Assembly (NCBI GenBank): GCA_003417655.1
Contig: QVMW01000002.1
Location: forward strand, 1-64,000
Direction of reading: 5' to 3'
Length of the DNA stretch: 64,000 bases
Source: Rhodobacteraceae bacterium 63075
GTDB taxonomy: Bacteria; Pseudomonadota; Alphaproteobacteria; Rhodobacterales; Rhodobacteraceae
The translations under genes were made by a program, and so were the position numbers. This document shows positions 28,731 to 36,485 of the stretch, in pieces. The notes beneath the pieces were generated by a model. It made no database searches. It was not told the origin of the DNA and worked only from the letters and a program-made list of their open reading frames with translations. Every line of letters starts with the position of its first letter. Positions within the stretch are counted from its first letter, which is position 1.

Positions 28731-29662
28731 CCGACCAGCTCACCTATCCCGATGTCGTCGCGCTCGCCGTGCCCTTCTTCATCGCCGCGATCCTGATCGA
28801 GCTGACATGGATCCTCATCAAGAGGCGCGGCGGGCGCTACGAGACGCTTGACGCCGTCACCTCGCTCATCATGGGCGCCGGCAATGTCGCCTCCGGGATC
28901 ATCCTCGGCTTCATCACCTTCGGGTTCCTGATGGTCCTGTGGGAGCTGACGCCGCTCGACCTCGGCACATCCATCTGGGTGATCGCCCTGTGCTTCGTGC
29001 TCGACGATCTGCGCTATTACTGGGTGCACCGCTTCGGCCACCGCATCCGCTGGGTCTGGGCCTCCCACGTCAATCACCACTCCTCGCAGCATTACAACCT
29101 CACGACAGCCCTGCGCCAGACATGGACCGGCACCTTCACCTTCATGATGGTCGTGCGCGCGCCGCTGATCCTGCTGGGGTTTCACCCCGCCATGGTGCTC
29201 TTCTGCGGCGGGCTGAACCTGATCTACCAGTTCTGGATTCACACCGAGGCGATCGGGCGCATGCCCCGCTGGTTCGAGGCGGTGATGAACACCCCGTCGC
29301 ATCACCGCGTCCATCACGGCCGCAACCCGCGCTATCTCGACGCCAATTATGCCGGGGTCTTCATCATCTGGGACAAGCTCTTCGGAACCTTCGTGCCCGA
29401 GCTCGACGAGGAAAAGCCCGATTACGGCCTCGTCCAGAATCTCGGCACGTTCAACCCGATCCGCGTCGCCTTTCACGAATGGGTCGGCATCTTCAAGGAT
29501 GTCGTCCAGCCCGGGATCACATGGCGCGACCGGCTCAACTATTGCATCCAGCCGCCGGGCTGGAGCCATGACGGCAGCCGCGACACCTCGGAGGCCATCA
29601 AGGCCAAGCATCTCGAACGCAACCCCGAAGACAGGGGCACGGCGGGCTTCGAGGGCGGCTGA
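28727..29662 (+). CDS. Sterol desaturase / fatty acid hydroxylase family protein
   Basis: A 311-residue membrane di-iron enzyme with several hydrophobic segments and the histidine boxes: H101-RFG-H105, then HVNHHSSQHYN, and near residues 190-200 HRVHHGRN. These ligate a non-haem di-iron centre that oxidises C-H bonds of lipids. In bacteria the substrates include fatty acids, hopanoids and carotenoids; this one cannot be specified. It is translationally coupled to the preceding small membrane protein. Confidence 0.88.
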   Translation: MTDQLTYPDVVALAVPFFIAAILIELTWILIKRRGGRYETLDAVTSLIMGAGNVASGIILGFITFGFLMVLWELTPLDLGTSIWVIALCFVLDDLRYYWVHRFGHRIRWVWASHVNHHSSQHYNLTTALRQTWTGTFTFMMVVRAPLILLGFHPAMVLFCGGLNLIYQFWIHTEAIGRMPRWFEAVMNTPSHHRVHHGRNPRYLDANYAGVFIIWDKLFGTFVPELDEEKPDYGLVQNLGTFNPIRVAFHEWVGIFKDVVQPGITWRDRLNYCIQPPGWSHDGSRDTSEAIKAKHLERNPEDRGTAGFEGG

Positions 29663-29751
29663 TCCTTGCCGGAACAGTCCGTGCACTCCAGTTTCGGCGG
29701 CTCCCGAGGCTCGGGCCGAGGTCCGGCGCGTCGAAGGGCTGTGCGACGCAA

Positions 29752-29902
29752 GGTTCGCGCACGACCCCGAGGGTGGGCGCGGTGACGATTTCGGCGGCAT
29801 CGCTTCAAAGCACGAAGGTCGCACCAGGACTGACCGTGACAACACTTCGCGCCCGCCCTGGGGGGCGGGGTCGTGCGCGAACCGGATCGCGGGGCGATCC
29901 GG
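29752..29902. repeat. Long stem-loop intergenic element (copy 1)
   Basis: Perfect 18-bp arms GGTTCGCGCACGACCCCG (29752-29769) and their complement at 29866-29883 enclose an inner 11-bp stem, GGGTGGGCGCG (29771-29781) with CGCGCCCGCCC (29848-29858), with one G-T wobble. It ends with a hairpin CCGGATCGC-GGG-GCGATCCGG (29882-29902). A homologous copy lies at 35760-35936. It fills most of the 311-bp gap between the desaturase and the transglycosylase; I see no gene in that gap. Confidence 0.8.
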
Positions 29903-29973
29903 GGGGGGGTATTCAACGGGACGAAAACGATTCAGGATGACTAGTCGCTGATCGACAGCTATACGACTCTCCA

Positions 29974-31155
29974 ATGCTCAACCGCCGCCAGATGATCGCC
30001 GCGCTCGCCGCCACAGCCGCCCTGCCCGCCCATGCACAGGCCGGGTTTGAAAGCTGGCTGCGCGGGTTCGCGCAGCGCGCGGCGCGGCGGGGCATCTCGC
30101 AGGGCACGCTCAACGCGGCCTTCTCCGGAATCTCCTTTCTGCCGCAAGTCGTGGCCAATGACAGCCGGCAGGCCGAGGTCGCCAAGCCCTTGCAGGACTA
30201 TCTCGCCTCCGCCGCCTCCGGGTCGCGCCTAGCGGGCGGGCGCAGGGCGCTCAAGCGCTACCGCAGCCTGCTTGACCGGATCGAAGGCCGCTACGGGGTC
30301 GAGAAGGAGGTCATCGTCGCGATCTGGGGGATGGAAAGCGCCTTCGGCGGCTTTCGCGGCTCCGCGCCCGTCTTCTCGACGCTGGCAACGCTCGCCTACG
30401 AGGGCCGCCGCCGCGCGCTCTTCGAGGCCGAGCTGCTGGCCGCGCTGAAGATTCTCGAGGCCGGGCATACCAGCGCCGCGCGGATGAAGGGCAGCTATGC
30501 CGGCGCCATGGGCCATACCCAGTTCATGCCATCGACCTTCCTCGCCCATGCGCAGGACTTCGACGGGGACGGGCGGCGCAACATCTGGTCCGACGATCCG
30601 ACCGATGCGCTCGCCTCCGCCGCCGCCCTGCTCAAGGCCGAAGGCTGGCGCAAGGGCCAGCCCTGGGCCATCGAGGTGCGCCTTCCGGGCGGATTCGACC
30701 TCGCGCTGACGGGCCGGGTCTACCCGCGCGCCGCGCGCGACTGGCGCAGGCTCGGGGTCAGGTCGGCACGGGGCAAGCGCCTGCCCGATCACGGCCCCGG
30801 CGCGCTCATCCTGCCCGCCGGGCCGCGCGGGCCGATCTTCATGATCTACGCCAATTTCCACGTTCTGAAGGCCTACAACTACGCCGACAGCTACGTGATC
30901 GGCGTGGGACACCTCTCCGACAAGCTGGCGGGGGGCGGCGAGATCGTCTCGGGCTTCCCGCGCGCGCCCTGGGGCATGAGCACGGCCGAACGGCGCGCGC
31001 TGCAAGAGCGCCTCAACGCGCGCGGCTTCGGCGCGGGCAATCCCGACGGCGTGATCGGCGAGAAAGGACGCGCCGCAATCCGCGCCTACGAGCAGGCCAA
31101 CGGGCTCCGCGTCACCGGCGTGCCGAGCAAGGCGCTGCTCTCGGCACTGCGGTAG
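29974..31155 (+). CDS. Lytic murein transglycosylase (MltB-like) with peptidoglycan-binding domain
   Basis: A 393-residue exported protein with a twin-Arg-like start NRRQMIAALAATAALPAHA, then an SLT-type domain with catalytic E121 in WGMESAFGG and the conserved GAMGHTQFMPSTF around 172-184. The C-terminal peptidoglycan-binding domain (about 343-393) includes LQERLNARGFGAGNPDGVIG. It cleaves glycan strands to form 1,6-anhydro-muropeptides. Family TIGR02283 is the likely subfamily. It lies between two repeat-containing spacers. Confidence 0.9.
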   Translation: MLNRRQMIAALAATAALPAHAQAGFESWLRGFAQRAARRGISQGTLNAAFSGISFLPQVVANDSRQAEVAKPLQDYLASAASGSRLAGGRRALKRYRSLLDRIEGRYGVEKEVIVAIWGMESAFGGFRGSAPVFSTLATLAYEGRRRALFEAELLAALKILEAGHTSAARMKGSYAGAMGHTQFMPSTFLAHAQDFDGDGRRNIWSDDPTDALASAAALLKAEGWRKGQPWAIEVRLPGGFDLALTGRVYPRAARDWRRLGVRSARGKRLPDHGPGALILPAGPRGPIFMIYANFHVLKAYNYADSYVIGVGHLSDKLAGGGEIVSGFPRAPWGMSTAERRALQERLNARGFGAGNPDGVIGEKGRAAIRAYEQANGLRVTGVPSKALLSALR

Positions 31156-31171
31156 GGGGTGTTTGTGATGT

Positions 31172-31460
31172 GCAGGGAGCGGGGTTTGCAAAGTGGCGAA
31201 CTCCGAGTTCGGGCCAAGAGCGGTCGCTCGATCAAAAGCCCCCGCGCGAATAGCGCCGAAGGCGCCGCGCATCGTCATGCTGCAAGCAGGCCTCTGGCAT
31301 GACGCGCCCCCACGCGGCGGCGATGCGCGGCTTGACCCGACAACCGTTCCGGCGTGCACATCAGAAGCTCGACCTTCTCCGCGCGAAAGCCCGAACTCAC
31401 CAGCCCGCCGTTTTGCGTCATGTCCGCTCCGGGCTGCACGCCGCCACCCCCCTTCAATCT
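31172..31460. repeat. Mosaic intergenic repeat element, copy A
   Basis: The spacer 31156-31584 (429 bp) holds no gene I can support. It begins with GAGCGGGGTTTGCAAAGTGGC-like sequence (about 31176-31196) and ends GTCCGCTCCGGGCTGCACG, both shared in the same orientation with the element at 41953-42275. The middle, including the 8-bp stem CGTCATGC/GCATGACG at 31273-31304 and CGCGCCCCCACGCGGCGGCG, is shared in the opposite orientation. Confidence 0.7.
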
Positions 31461-31533
31461 CGTATCACCACACTCAGGAAATGTGACTGTGGCGCGCGTT
31501 CGGCGGCATCACCCATGAATTACGGATACTCGC

Positions 31534-31564
31534 AAAAAAAAGCCCCCTGTGCGGGGGCTTTTTC
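31534..31564 (-). terminator. Intrinsic terminator of glnK-amtB
   Basis: On the minus strand the stem AAGCCCCC with a short loop and GGGGGCTT is followed by a run of eight T residues. It lies 20 bp after the amtB stop. The plus strand also has a T-run, so it may work in both directions. Confidence 0.85.
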
Positions 31565-31584
31565 AGTCGTTTCGACAAAGGGGC

Positions 31585-32898
31585 TCAGCCCTTGGAGAAG
31601 TCCGGATAGGCCTCCATGCCCATCTCCGTGGAGTCGAGACCGTTGATCTCGGCTTCTTCGCTCACCCGGATGCCCATCACGGCTTTCAGGACCATCCACA
31701 GAAGCAGCGATGCCAGGAAGGTCGCAGCACCGTAGGCCACGATGCCCGTGAGCTGTGCGCCCAGCGTGGCCGACCCGGAAAAGACGACGGCGATGGTGCC
31801 CCAGATGCCTGCGAAGAGGTGCACCGGGATCGCGCCGACGACATCGTCGATCTTCAGCTTGTCGAGCAGCGGAACCGTGAAGACCACGATCACACCGCCG
31901 ACACCGCCGATGAGCAGCGAGCCGAAGAGCGAGGGAGCCAGCGGCTCGGCCGTGATCGACACGAGGCCCGCGAGCGCGCCGTTGAGCGTCATCGTGAGGT
32001 CGGGCTTGCCGAAGACAACCTGCGTCAGGATCAGCGCGACGATCGCGCCGGAGGCTGCCGCCATGTTGGTGTTGGCAAAGATGCGGCCCACATCGGTGAT
32101 GTCGCCCACGGTGCCGGCCGCGAGCTGCGAGCCGCCGTTGAAGCCGAACCAGCCGAGCCACAGGATGAACGTGCCGAGCGTGGCCAGCGCGAGGTTCGAG
32201 CCGAGCATCGGGTGCACCTTGCCGTCCTTGTACTTGCCAAGACGCGGGCCGAGCACGAGGGCACCGGCCAGGGCCGCCCAGCCGCCGACAGAGTGCACGA
32301 CCGTGGAGCCGGCGAAGTCGGAGAAGCCGAGCTGCGACAGCCAGCCGCCGCCCCACTGCCAGGAGCCTGTGATCGGGTAGAAGATGCCTGTCAGCACGAC
32401 CACGAAGATCAGGAAGGGCCAGAGCTTGATCCGCTCGGCCAGCGCGCCGGAGACGATCGAGGCGGTGGCCGCGACGAACATGAGCTGGAAGAAGAAATCG
32501 GAGGCCACGGAGGCATAGCCGAGATCGGCATCCGCCGCCGCAAGCCCGACGGGCTCAAGCTCGGTCGGGACGAAGTTGAACGCGAAGAAGCCGTTGAACT
32601 CGCCCGGATACATCAGGTTGAAGCCCACGAGCCAATACATCACCGCCGCGATGGAGAAGAGCGCGATGTTCTTGGTGAGCTGCATGGTGACGTTCTTGGA
32701 GCGCACGAGGCCAGCTTCGAGCATGGCAAAGCCCGCCGCCATCCAGAATACGAGGAAGCCGCCCACGAGGAACAGCAGGGTCGTCATGATATAGGGGCCG
32801 ATCTCGTCGAAGCCCGGGGCCGCCGCCTCCTGGGCGAAGGCCGCTGCCGGCAGGCTTGCGGCCAGGGCGGCCAGTGCAGGTGTGACTAGTCTTTTCAT
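31585..32898 (-). CDS. amtB: Ammonium transporter
   Basis: A 437-residue channel with a cleavable signal (MKRLVTPALAALAASLPAAA in two parts, then FAQE) and about 11 membrane helices of the Amt/Rh family. Recognisable blocks are GFAMLEAGLVR near the N-terminus, DFAGSTVVHSVGGWAAL mid-protein and HLFAGIWGT. It conducts ammonium into the cell. The start at 32898 follows GGAAGG. It lies 20 bp after glnK, whose product blocks the channel when nitrogen is plentiful. Confidence 0.95.
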   Translation of the reverse strand: MKRLVTPALAALAASLPAAAFAQEAAAPGFDEIGPYIMTTLLFLVGGFLVFWMAAGFAMLEAGLVRSKNVTMQLTKNIALFSIAAVMYWLVGFNLMYPGEFNGFFAFNFVPTELEPVGLAAADADLGYASVASDFFFQLMFVAATASIVSGALAERIKLWPFLIFVVVLTGIFYPITGSWQWGGGWLSQLGFSDFAGSTVVHSVGGWAALAGALVLGPRLGKYKDGKVHPMLGSNLALATLGTFILWLGWFGFNGGSQLAAGTVGDITDVGRIFANTNMAAASGAIVALILTQVVFGKPDLTMTLNGALAGLVSITAEPLAPSLFGSLLIGGVGGVIVVFTVPLLDKLKIDDVVGAIPVHLFAGIWGTIAVVFSGSATLGAQLTGIVAYGAATFLASLLLWMVLKAVMGIRVSEEAEINGLDSTEMGMEAYPDFSKG

Positions 32899-32918
32899 CT
32901 CGTTTCCTTCCTTCGCGC

Positions 32919-33257
32919 TCAAAGCGCGTCTTGTCCGGTTTCGCCGGTGCGCACGCGCACGGCATCGGCCAGATCGAGCACGAAGATCTTGCCATCGCCG
33001 ATCTTGCCGGTGCGGGCGGTGTTGGTGATTGTCTCGACGACGCTGTCGGCCATGTCGGCGCCAACGGCGATCTCGAGCTTGACCTTGGGCACGAAATTCA
33101 CGGCGTATTCGGCACCGCGATAGATCTCGGTGTGACCCGATTGCGCGCCGAACCCCTTGATTTCACTGACCATCATGCCGCGCACCCCGATGTCGGTGAG
33201 GGCGGCACGCACTTCTTCAAGCTTGTATGGCTTGATCGTTGCGAGAATGAGTTTCAC
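32919..33257 (-). CDS. glnK: Nitrogen regulatory protein P-II (GlnK type)
   Basis: A 112-residue trimeric signalling protein. The T-loop carries Y51, the uridylylation site, in TEIYRGAEYAVNF, and the ATP/2-oxoglutarate region ends GDGKIFVLDL. The GTG at 33257 gives the exact P-II length and start (VKLILATIKPYKLEEV) and has GGAAAGGA 7 bp upstream. Linkage to amtB marks it as GlnK rather than GlnB. It senses 2-oxoglutarate and ATP/ADP and gates AmtB. Confidence 0.95.
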   Translation of the reverse strand: MKLILATIKPYKLEEVRAALTDIGVRGMMVSEIKGFGAQSGHTEIYRGAEYAVNFVPKVKLEIAVGADMADSVVETITNTARTGKIGDGKIFVLDLADAVRVRTGETGQDAL

Positions 33258-33293
33258 GTTCCATTCCTTTCCCATGAGCCGCCAGGCGCGGCT

Positions 33294-33310
33294 TTTGCAC
33301 TTGCAGCAAA
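33294..33310 (-). promoter_or_regulatory. Palindrome upstream of glnK, possible NtrC-type site
   Basis: The inverted repeat TTTGC-ACTTGCA-GCAAA lies about 37 bp upstream of the glnK start. Its form recalls TGCAC-type NtrC half-sites, and glnK-amtB is a usual NtrC target, but the match is partial. A second inverted repeat, GCCCA-AAAAAA-TGGGC, is further upstream near 33406. No convincing sigma-54 promoter was seen. Confidence 0.35.
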
Positions 33311-33513
33311 CATCTCGCGAACGCAGAATCGGAAGGGAGGTGGCGCGAAAAGAGGCGCTGTATACGGGCATTCCCCTAAAATTTGCGCAGCTTCGCGGGG
33401 GGCTGCCCAAAAAATGGGCAAGCCATGCGCTGGCTTTTCGCGCTTTCCCCTCTACATTTTCGGGGGCTCCTATTAGAGTGACCAAAACGAAAAGCCTCCG
33501 GGCAGGGCAGAGC

Positions 33514-35712
33514 ATGAGCAATTCAGGACGCAAGAAACCCCCTTTGGTGGCGGATCGGCGCTACCCGCCGAAGAAAAAGTCCGCCGCGAAGAAACCCGCC
33601 AAGCGGCGGCGAAAGCCCGCGCCGAAAAAACCGCAGCGCGGGCCCATCCGCCGCCTGATCTACGGGCTCTTCGGCTGGCTCTTCCGCCTGCTCTGGGGCT
33701 TCGGCTGGCGCATGGGGCTGGTGGTGGCGCTCATCGTCGGGCTCTCGGTCGGATACGTGACGTTGACGCTGCCGCCGCTTGAAGAGCTTCTCGACGGGCG
33801 CGCGCGCGGCTCTGTCACCCTGCTCGACAACGATGGCCGCGTCTTCGCCTGGCGCGGCGACCAGTTCGGCGGTGCGGTGACGGCCAGCTCCGTCTCGCCG
33901 CATCTGCGCAACGCCATCATCGCCACCGAGGACAAGCGCTTCTATCGTCATTTCGGCATCTCCCCGCGCGGCATCGCCTCGGCCATCCGCATCAATCTGA
34001 GCGAAGGGCGCGGGCCGCTTTCGGGCCATGGCGGCTCGACGCTCACGCAGCAGACCGCCAAGCTGATCTGTCTCGGCGTGCCCTTCGACCCGGATGTCTG
34101 GAAGAACGAGCGCGAATACGAGGCCGACTGCCGCGAAACCTCGCTTTGGCGCAAGGCCAAGGAGGCGGTCTATGCCATGGCGATGGAGGCGAAATACACC
34201 AAGGACGAGATCCTGACGGTCTATCTCAACCGCGCCTTTCTGGGTGCCGGGGCGCGCGGCTTCGAAGCGGCGGCGCAGCGCTATTTCGGCAAATCCGCCG
34301 GCCAGGTGACCGCGCCCGAGGCCGCGATGCTGGCCGGGCTTCTCGTCGCCCCTACACGCTATGCCCCGACGAACGACCTCCAGCGCAGCCAGGACAGGGC
34401 GGCGACGGTCGTGCGGCTGATGAACGAGCAGGGCTATCTCAGCGATGCCGATGCCGCCGTGGCGCAGGCGGGCCCCGCGACGCTCTCCGAGGCCGCGCAG
34501 GCCAAGGCCGGGGGCTATTTCGCCGACTGGGTCATGGGCGAGGGCCCCGAATTCTTCACCCGCAACACCACCGAGGATGTCATCATCCGCACGACGCTCG
34601 ACCAGCCCATCCAGCGGGCCGCCGAGGCGGCCATGAAGACCGTCTTCGAGAACAAGGTGAGCGAGGGCTCGGAGGCGCAGGCGGCGATCGTGATCATGTC
34701 CGCCGAGGGGGCTGTCAAGGCTGTGGTCGGCGGGCGCAAGACGCGCGTCTCCGGCGCATTCAACCGCGCGACCATGGCCAAGCGCCAGCCCGGCTCGGCC
34801 TTCAAGCCTTTTGTCTACGGCGCGGCGCTCGATCTGGGCCGCTCGCCGCTCGACACGATAGAGGACGCCGAATACTGCACGCAGGTTCCCGGCTCGGGGG
34901 AATACTGCCCGAAAAACTATGACCGCAAGTTCCACGGCACGGTGACGCTCACCGAGGCACTGAAGAATTCCTACAACATCCCGGCGGTGAAGCTGGCCGA
35001 GGAGGTCGGTCTCGACGCGGTGCGCAAGGTGGCGACGGAGTTCGGCATCGGCTCCGATCTCGCCCCCGGCCCGGCCATCGCGCTGGGCAGCTCGGAAGTG
35101 ACGCTCATGGAACTCACCGGGGCCTATGCGGGCATCCTCAACGGCGGCAGCTCGGTGACGCCCTACGGGCTGGAGGAGCTGCGGCTGCTGGGCAATGACG
35201 AGCCGGTCATGACGGCCACGGGCGGCATCGGCGAGCGCGTCATCCGGCAAGGCTCGGCCGAGAAGCTCGTCTGGATGATGAACAAGGTGGTGACCGAGGG
35301 CACCGGCGGGCGCGCACGGCTGCCGGGGCGGGACGTGGCGGGCAAGACCGGCACATCGCAGTCGGCCAAGGACGCCTGGTTCATCGGCTTCACGGCGGAC
35401 TACGTTGCCGGCGTCTGGATGGGCTATGACGACAACACGCCGCTCACCGGCGTGACGGGCTCGGGCCTCCCGGCGGAAATCTGGCACGAGGCGATGAGGC
35501 GCGTCCACGAGGGCACGCCCGCGCGGGTGCTTCCCATGCGCGCGCCCGACCCCTCCGAGGGCATGGCGCTCGAGCGCCCGAACGGCGGTGGCGGCACGCA
35601 GAGCGCCATCGACAGCCTGCTCGAAGGGATCTTCGGGGGGCGCAGCGGCGGGAGCGAGGCCGATGTCAAGGAGCGCGAACGCCAGGAGCGGATCAACCGC
35701 GAGGGGCGCTAG
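33514..35712 (+). CDS. mrcA: Penicillin-binding protein 1A (bifunctional)
   Basis: A 732-residue class A PBP. It has a Lys/Arg-rich cytosolic tail (about 5-45), one membrane helix (about 66-84), and a GT51 glycosyltransferase domain with ATEDKRFYRHFG and GGSTLTQQTAK. The transpeptidase domain has nucleophile S428 in GSAFK and KTGTSQSAKDAWF. A low-complexity C-terminus ends the protein. It polymerises and cross-links peptidoglycan in the periplasm. The start at 33514 is the first ATG giving a normal cytosolic tail; the frame stays open far upstream without family character. Confidence 0.93.
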   Translation: MSNSGRKKPPLVADRRYPPKKKSAAKKPAKRRRKPAPKKPQRGPIRRLIYGLFGWLFRLLWGFGWRMGLVVALIVGLSVGYVTLTLPPLEELLDGRARGSVTLLDNDGRVFAWRGDQFGGAVTASSVSPHLRNAIIATEDKRFYRHFGISPRGIASAIRINLSEGRGPLSGHGGSTLTQQTAKLICLGVPFDPDVWKNEREYEADCRETSLWRKAKEAVYAMAMEAKYTKDEILTVYLNRAFLGAGARGFEAAAQRYFGKSAGQVTAPEAAMLAGLLVAPTRYAPTNDLQRSQDRAATVVRLMNEQGYLSDADAAVAQAGPATLSEAAQAKAGGYFADWVMGEGPEFFTRNTTEDVIIRTTLDQPIQRAAEAAMKTVFENKVSEGSEAQAAIVIMSAEGAVKAVVGGRKTRVSGAFNRATMAKRQPGSAFKPFVYGAALDLGRSPLDTIEDAEYCTQVPGSGEYCPKNYDRKFHGTVTLTEALKNSYNIPAVKLAEEVGLDAVRKVATEFGIGSDLAPGPAIALGSSEVTLMELTGAYAGILNGGSSVTPYGLEELRLLGNDEPVMTATGGIGERVIRQGSAEKLVWMMNKVVTEGTGGRARLPGRDVAGKTGTSQSAKDAWFIGFTADYVAGVWMGYDDNTPLTGVTGSGLPAEIWHEAMRRVHEGTPARVLPMRAPDPSEGMALERPNGGGGTQSAIDSLLEGIFGGRSGGSEADVKERERQERINREGR

Positions 35713-35759
35713 TGACATGGACTCAAAATGCGCAGCATTGAAGCCCTGACACCCCGGTC

Positions 35760-35936
35760 GGTTCGCGCCCGACCCCGAGGGTGGGCGCGGTGAAGCTTGC
35801 CGCGGCACCTCTTCAAAGCACGAGGGCCGCACAAAGCACGACCGTTGCAACACTTCGCGCCCGCCGTCGTGCTGCAAGAACGCCTTCGGCGTGACGGGGG
35901 CGGGGTCGGGCGCGAACCGGATCGCAGGCGATCCGG
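35760..35936. repeat. Long stem-loop intergenic element (copy 2)
   Basis: Perfect 18-bp arms GGTTCGCGCCCGACCCCG (35760-35777) and complement (35901-35918) enclose an inner stem GGGTGGGCGCG (35779-35789) with CGCGCCCGCC (35856-35865). It ends in the hairpin CCGGATCGC-AG-GCGATCCGG (35917-35936). Compared with the copy at 29752, the outer arms differ by a matched A-to-C and T-to-G pair. A 31-nt hairpin module replaces the simple bulge at 35866-35900. Confidence 0.8.
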
Positions 35937-35977
35937 GGGAGTCTTCGACCAATGGTGCGTAGTTCGGATTCGGGGGA

Positions 35978-36376
35978 CTAACCCTCCTCGCAAGTGATCT
36001 CGTAGACAAGCTCCTCGCCGATCACCCGCGCAGGCCCGTCAGGCGCGCAATAGAGCGGCCCGCGCGGGGGCGGCGGCGCGGGCCGTCCGGCGCATGACAG
36101 GTCGGCCTTGACCATTGCCTGATCGCCGTAGAGCCGCTTCACCTTGCAGCCGGAGACCGTTTCGATCGCCATGGTCGCGCGCCCGGCCACGGCCTCGAGC
36201 CGCGGTGCCCATTCGGCATTGAGCCGCAGCGCCTCGGCGCGGCTGTCCTTCACGCGGACATCGAAGCTGCTCTTGCCGATGGTGATGCGCTGCGCGGGCA
36301 CGTCCCGGAAGGCAGGGCTGGCCGTGTCGCAGGCTGCGAAGGCGAAAAGGAGGGGAAATATCAGGGCACGGTTCAT
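35978..36376 (-). CDS. Hypothetical lipoprotein
   Basis: A 132-residue protein with signal and lipobox ending FAFAAC (C16). The mature part has four further cysteines (SGCKVKRLYG, ADLSCAGRP, LYCAPDG, EITCEEG) that could form two disulfides in the periplasm. No family is recognised. It converges on the PBP1A gene across the structured repeat and is divergent from the 36486 membrane protein gene, so it may share that control region. Confidence 0.75.
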   Translation of the reverse strand: MNRALIFPLLFAFAACDTASPAFRDVPAQRITIGKSSFDVRVKDSRAEALRLNAEWAPRLEAVAGRATMAIETVSGCKVKRLYGDQAMVKADLSCAGRPAPPPPRGPLYCAPDGPARVIGEELVYEITCEEG

Positions 36377-36430
36377 GCCCCAAGCCTTGCCGAACCATGG
36401 TTAACAACGGGTAAACAACAAAACCCTTGC

Positions 36431-36470
36431 ATTCCAATTCTGGAATATATATACATTCCAGTAATGGAAT
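36431..36470. promoter_or_regulatory. Double palindromic operator upstream of the 36486 gene
   Basis: Two perfect palindromes, ATTCCA-ATTC-TGGAAT (36431-36446) and ATTCCA-GTAA-TGGAAT (36455-36470), are separated by TATATATAC-type A/T sequence. The A/T-rich block stands out from the high-GC surroundings and ends 15 bp before the ATG at 36486. It probably overlaps the promoter and binds a dimeric regulator; the GntR-type gene at 37814 is the nearest candidate. Confidence 0.65.
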
Positions 36471-36485
36471 ATAAGGATTCGGACC

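Noticed and set aside
29663-29973. Coding sequence in the gap after the sterol desaturase
   Set aside because: Several frames are open only because of GC content; the region is explained by the stem-loop element and its homologue at 35760.
33294-33430. Sigma-54 promoter upstream of glnK
   Set aside because: No TGGCAC-N5-TTGC match is present on the minus strand; only inverted repeats are visible.
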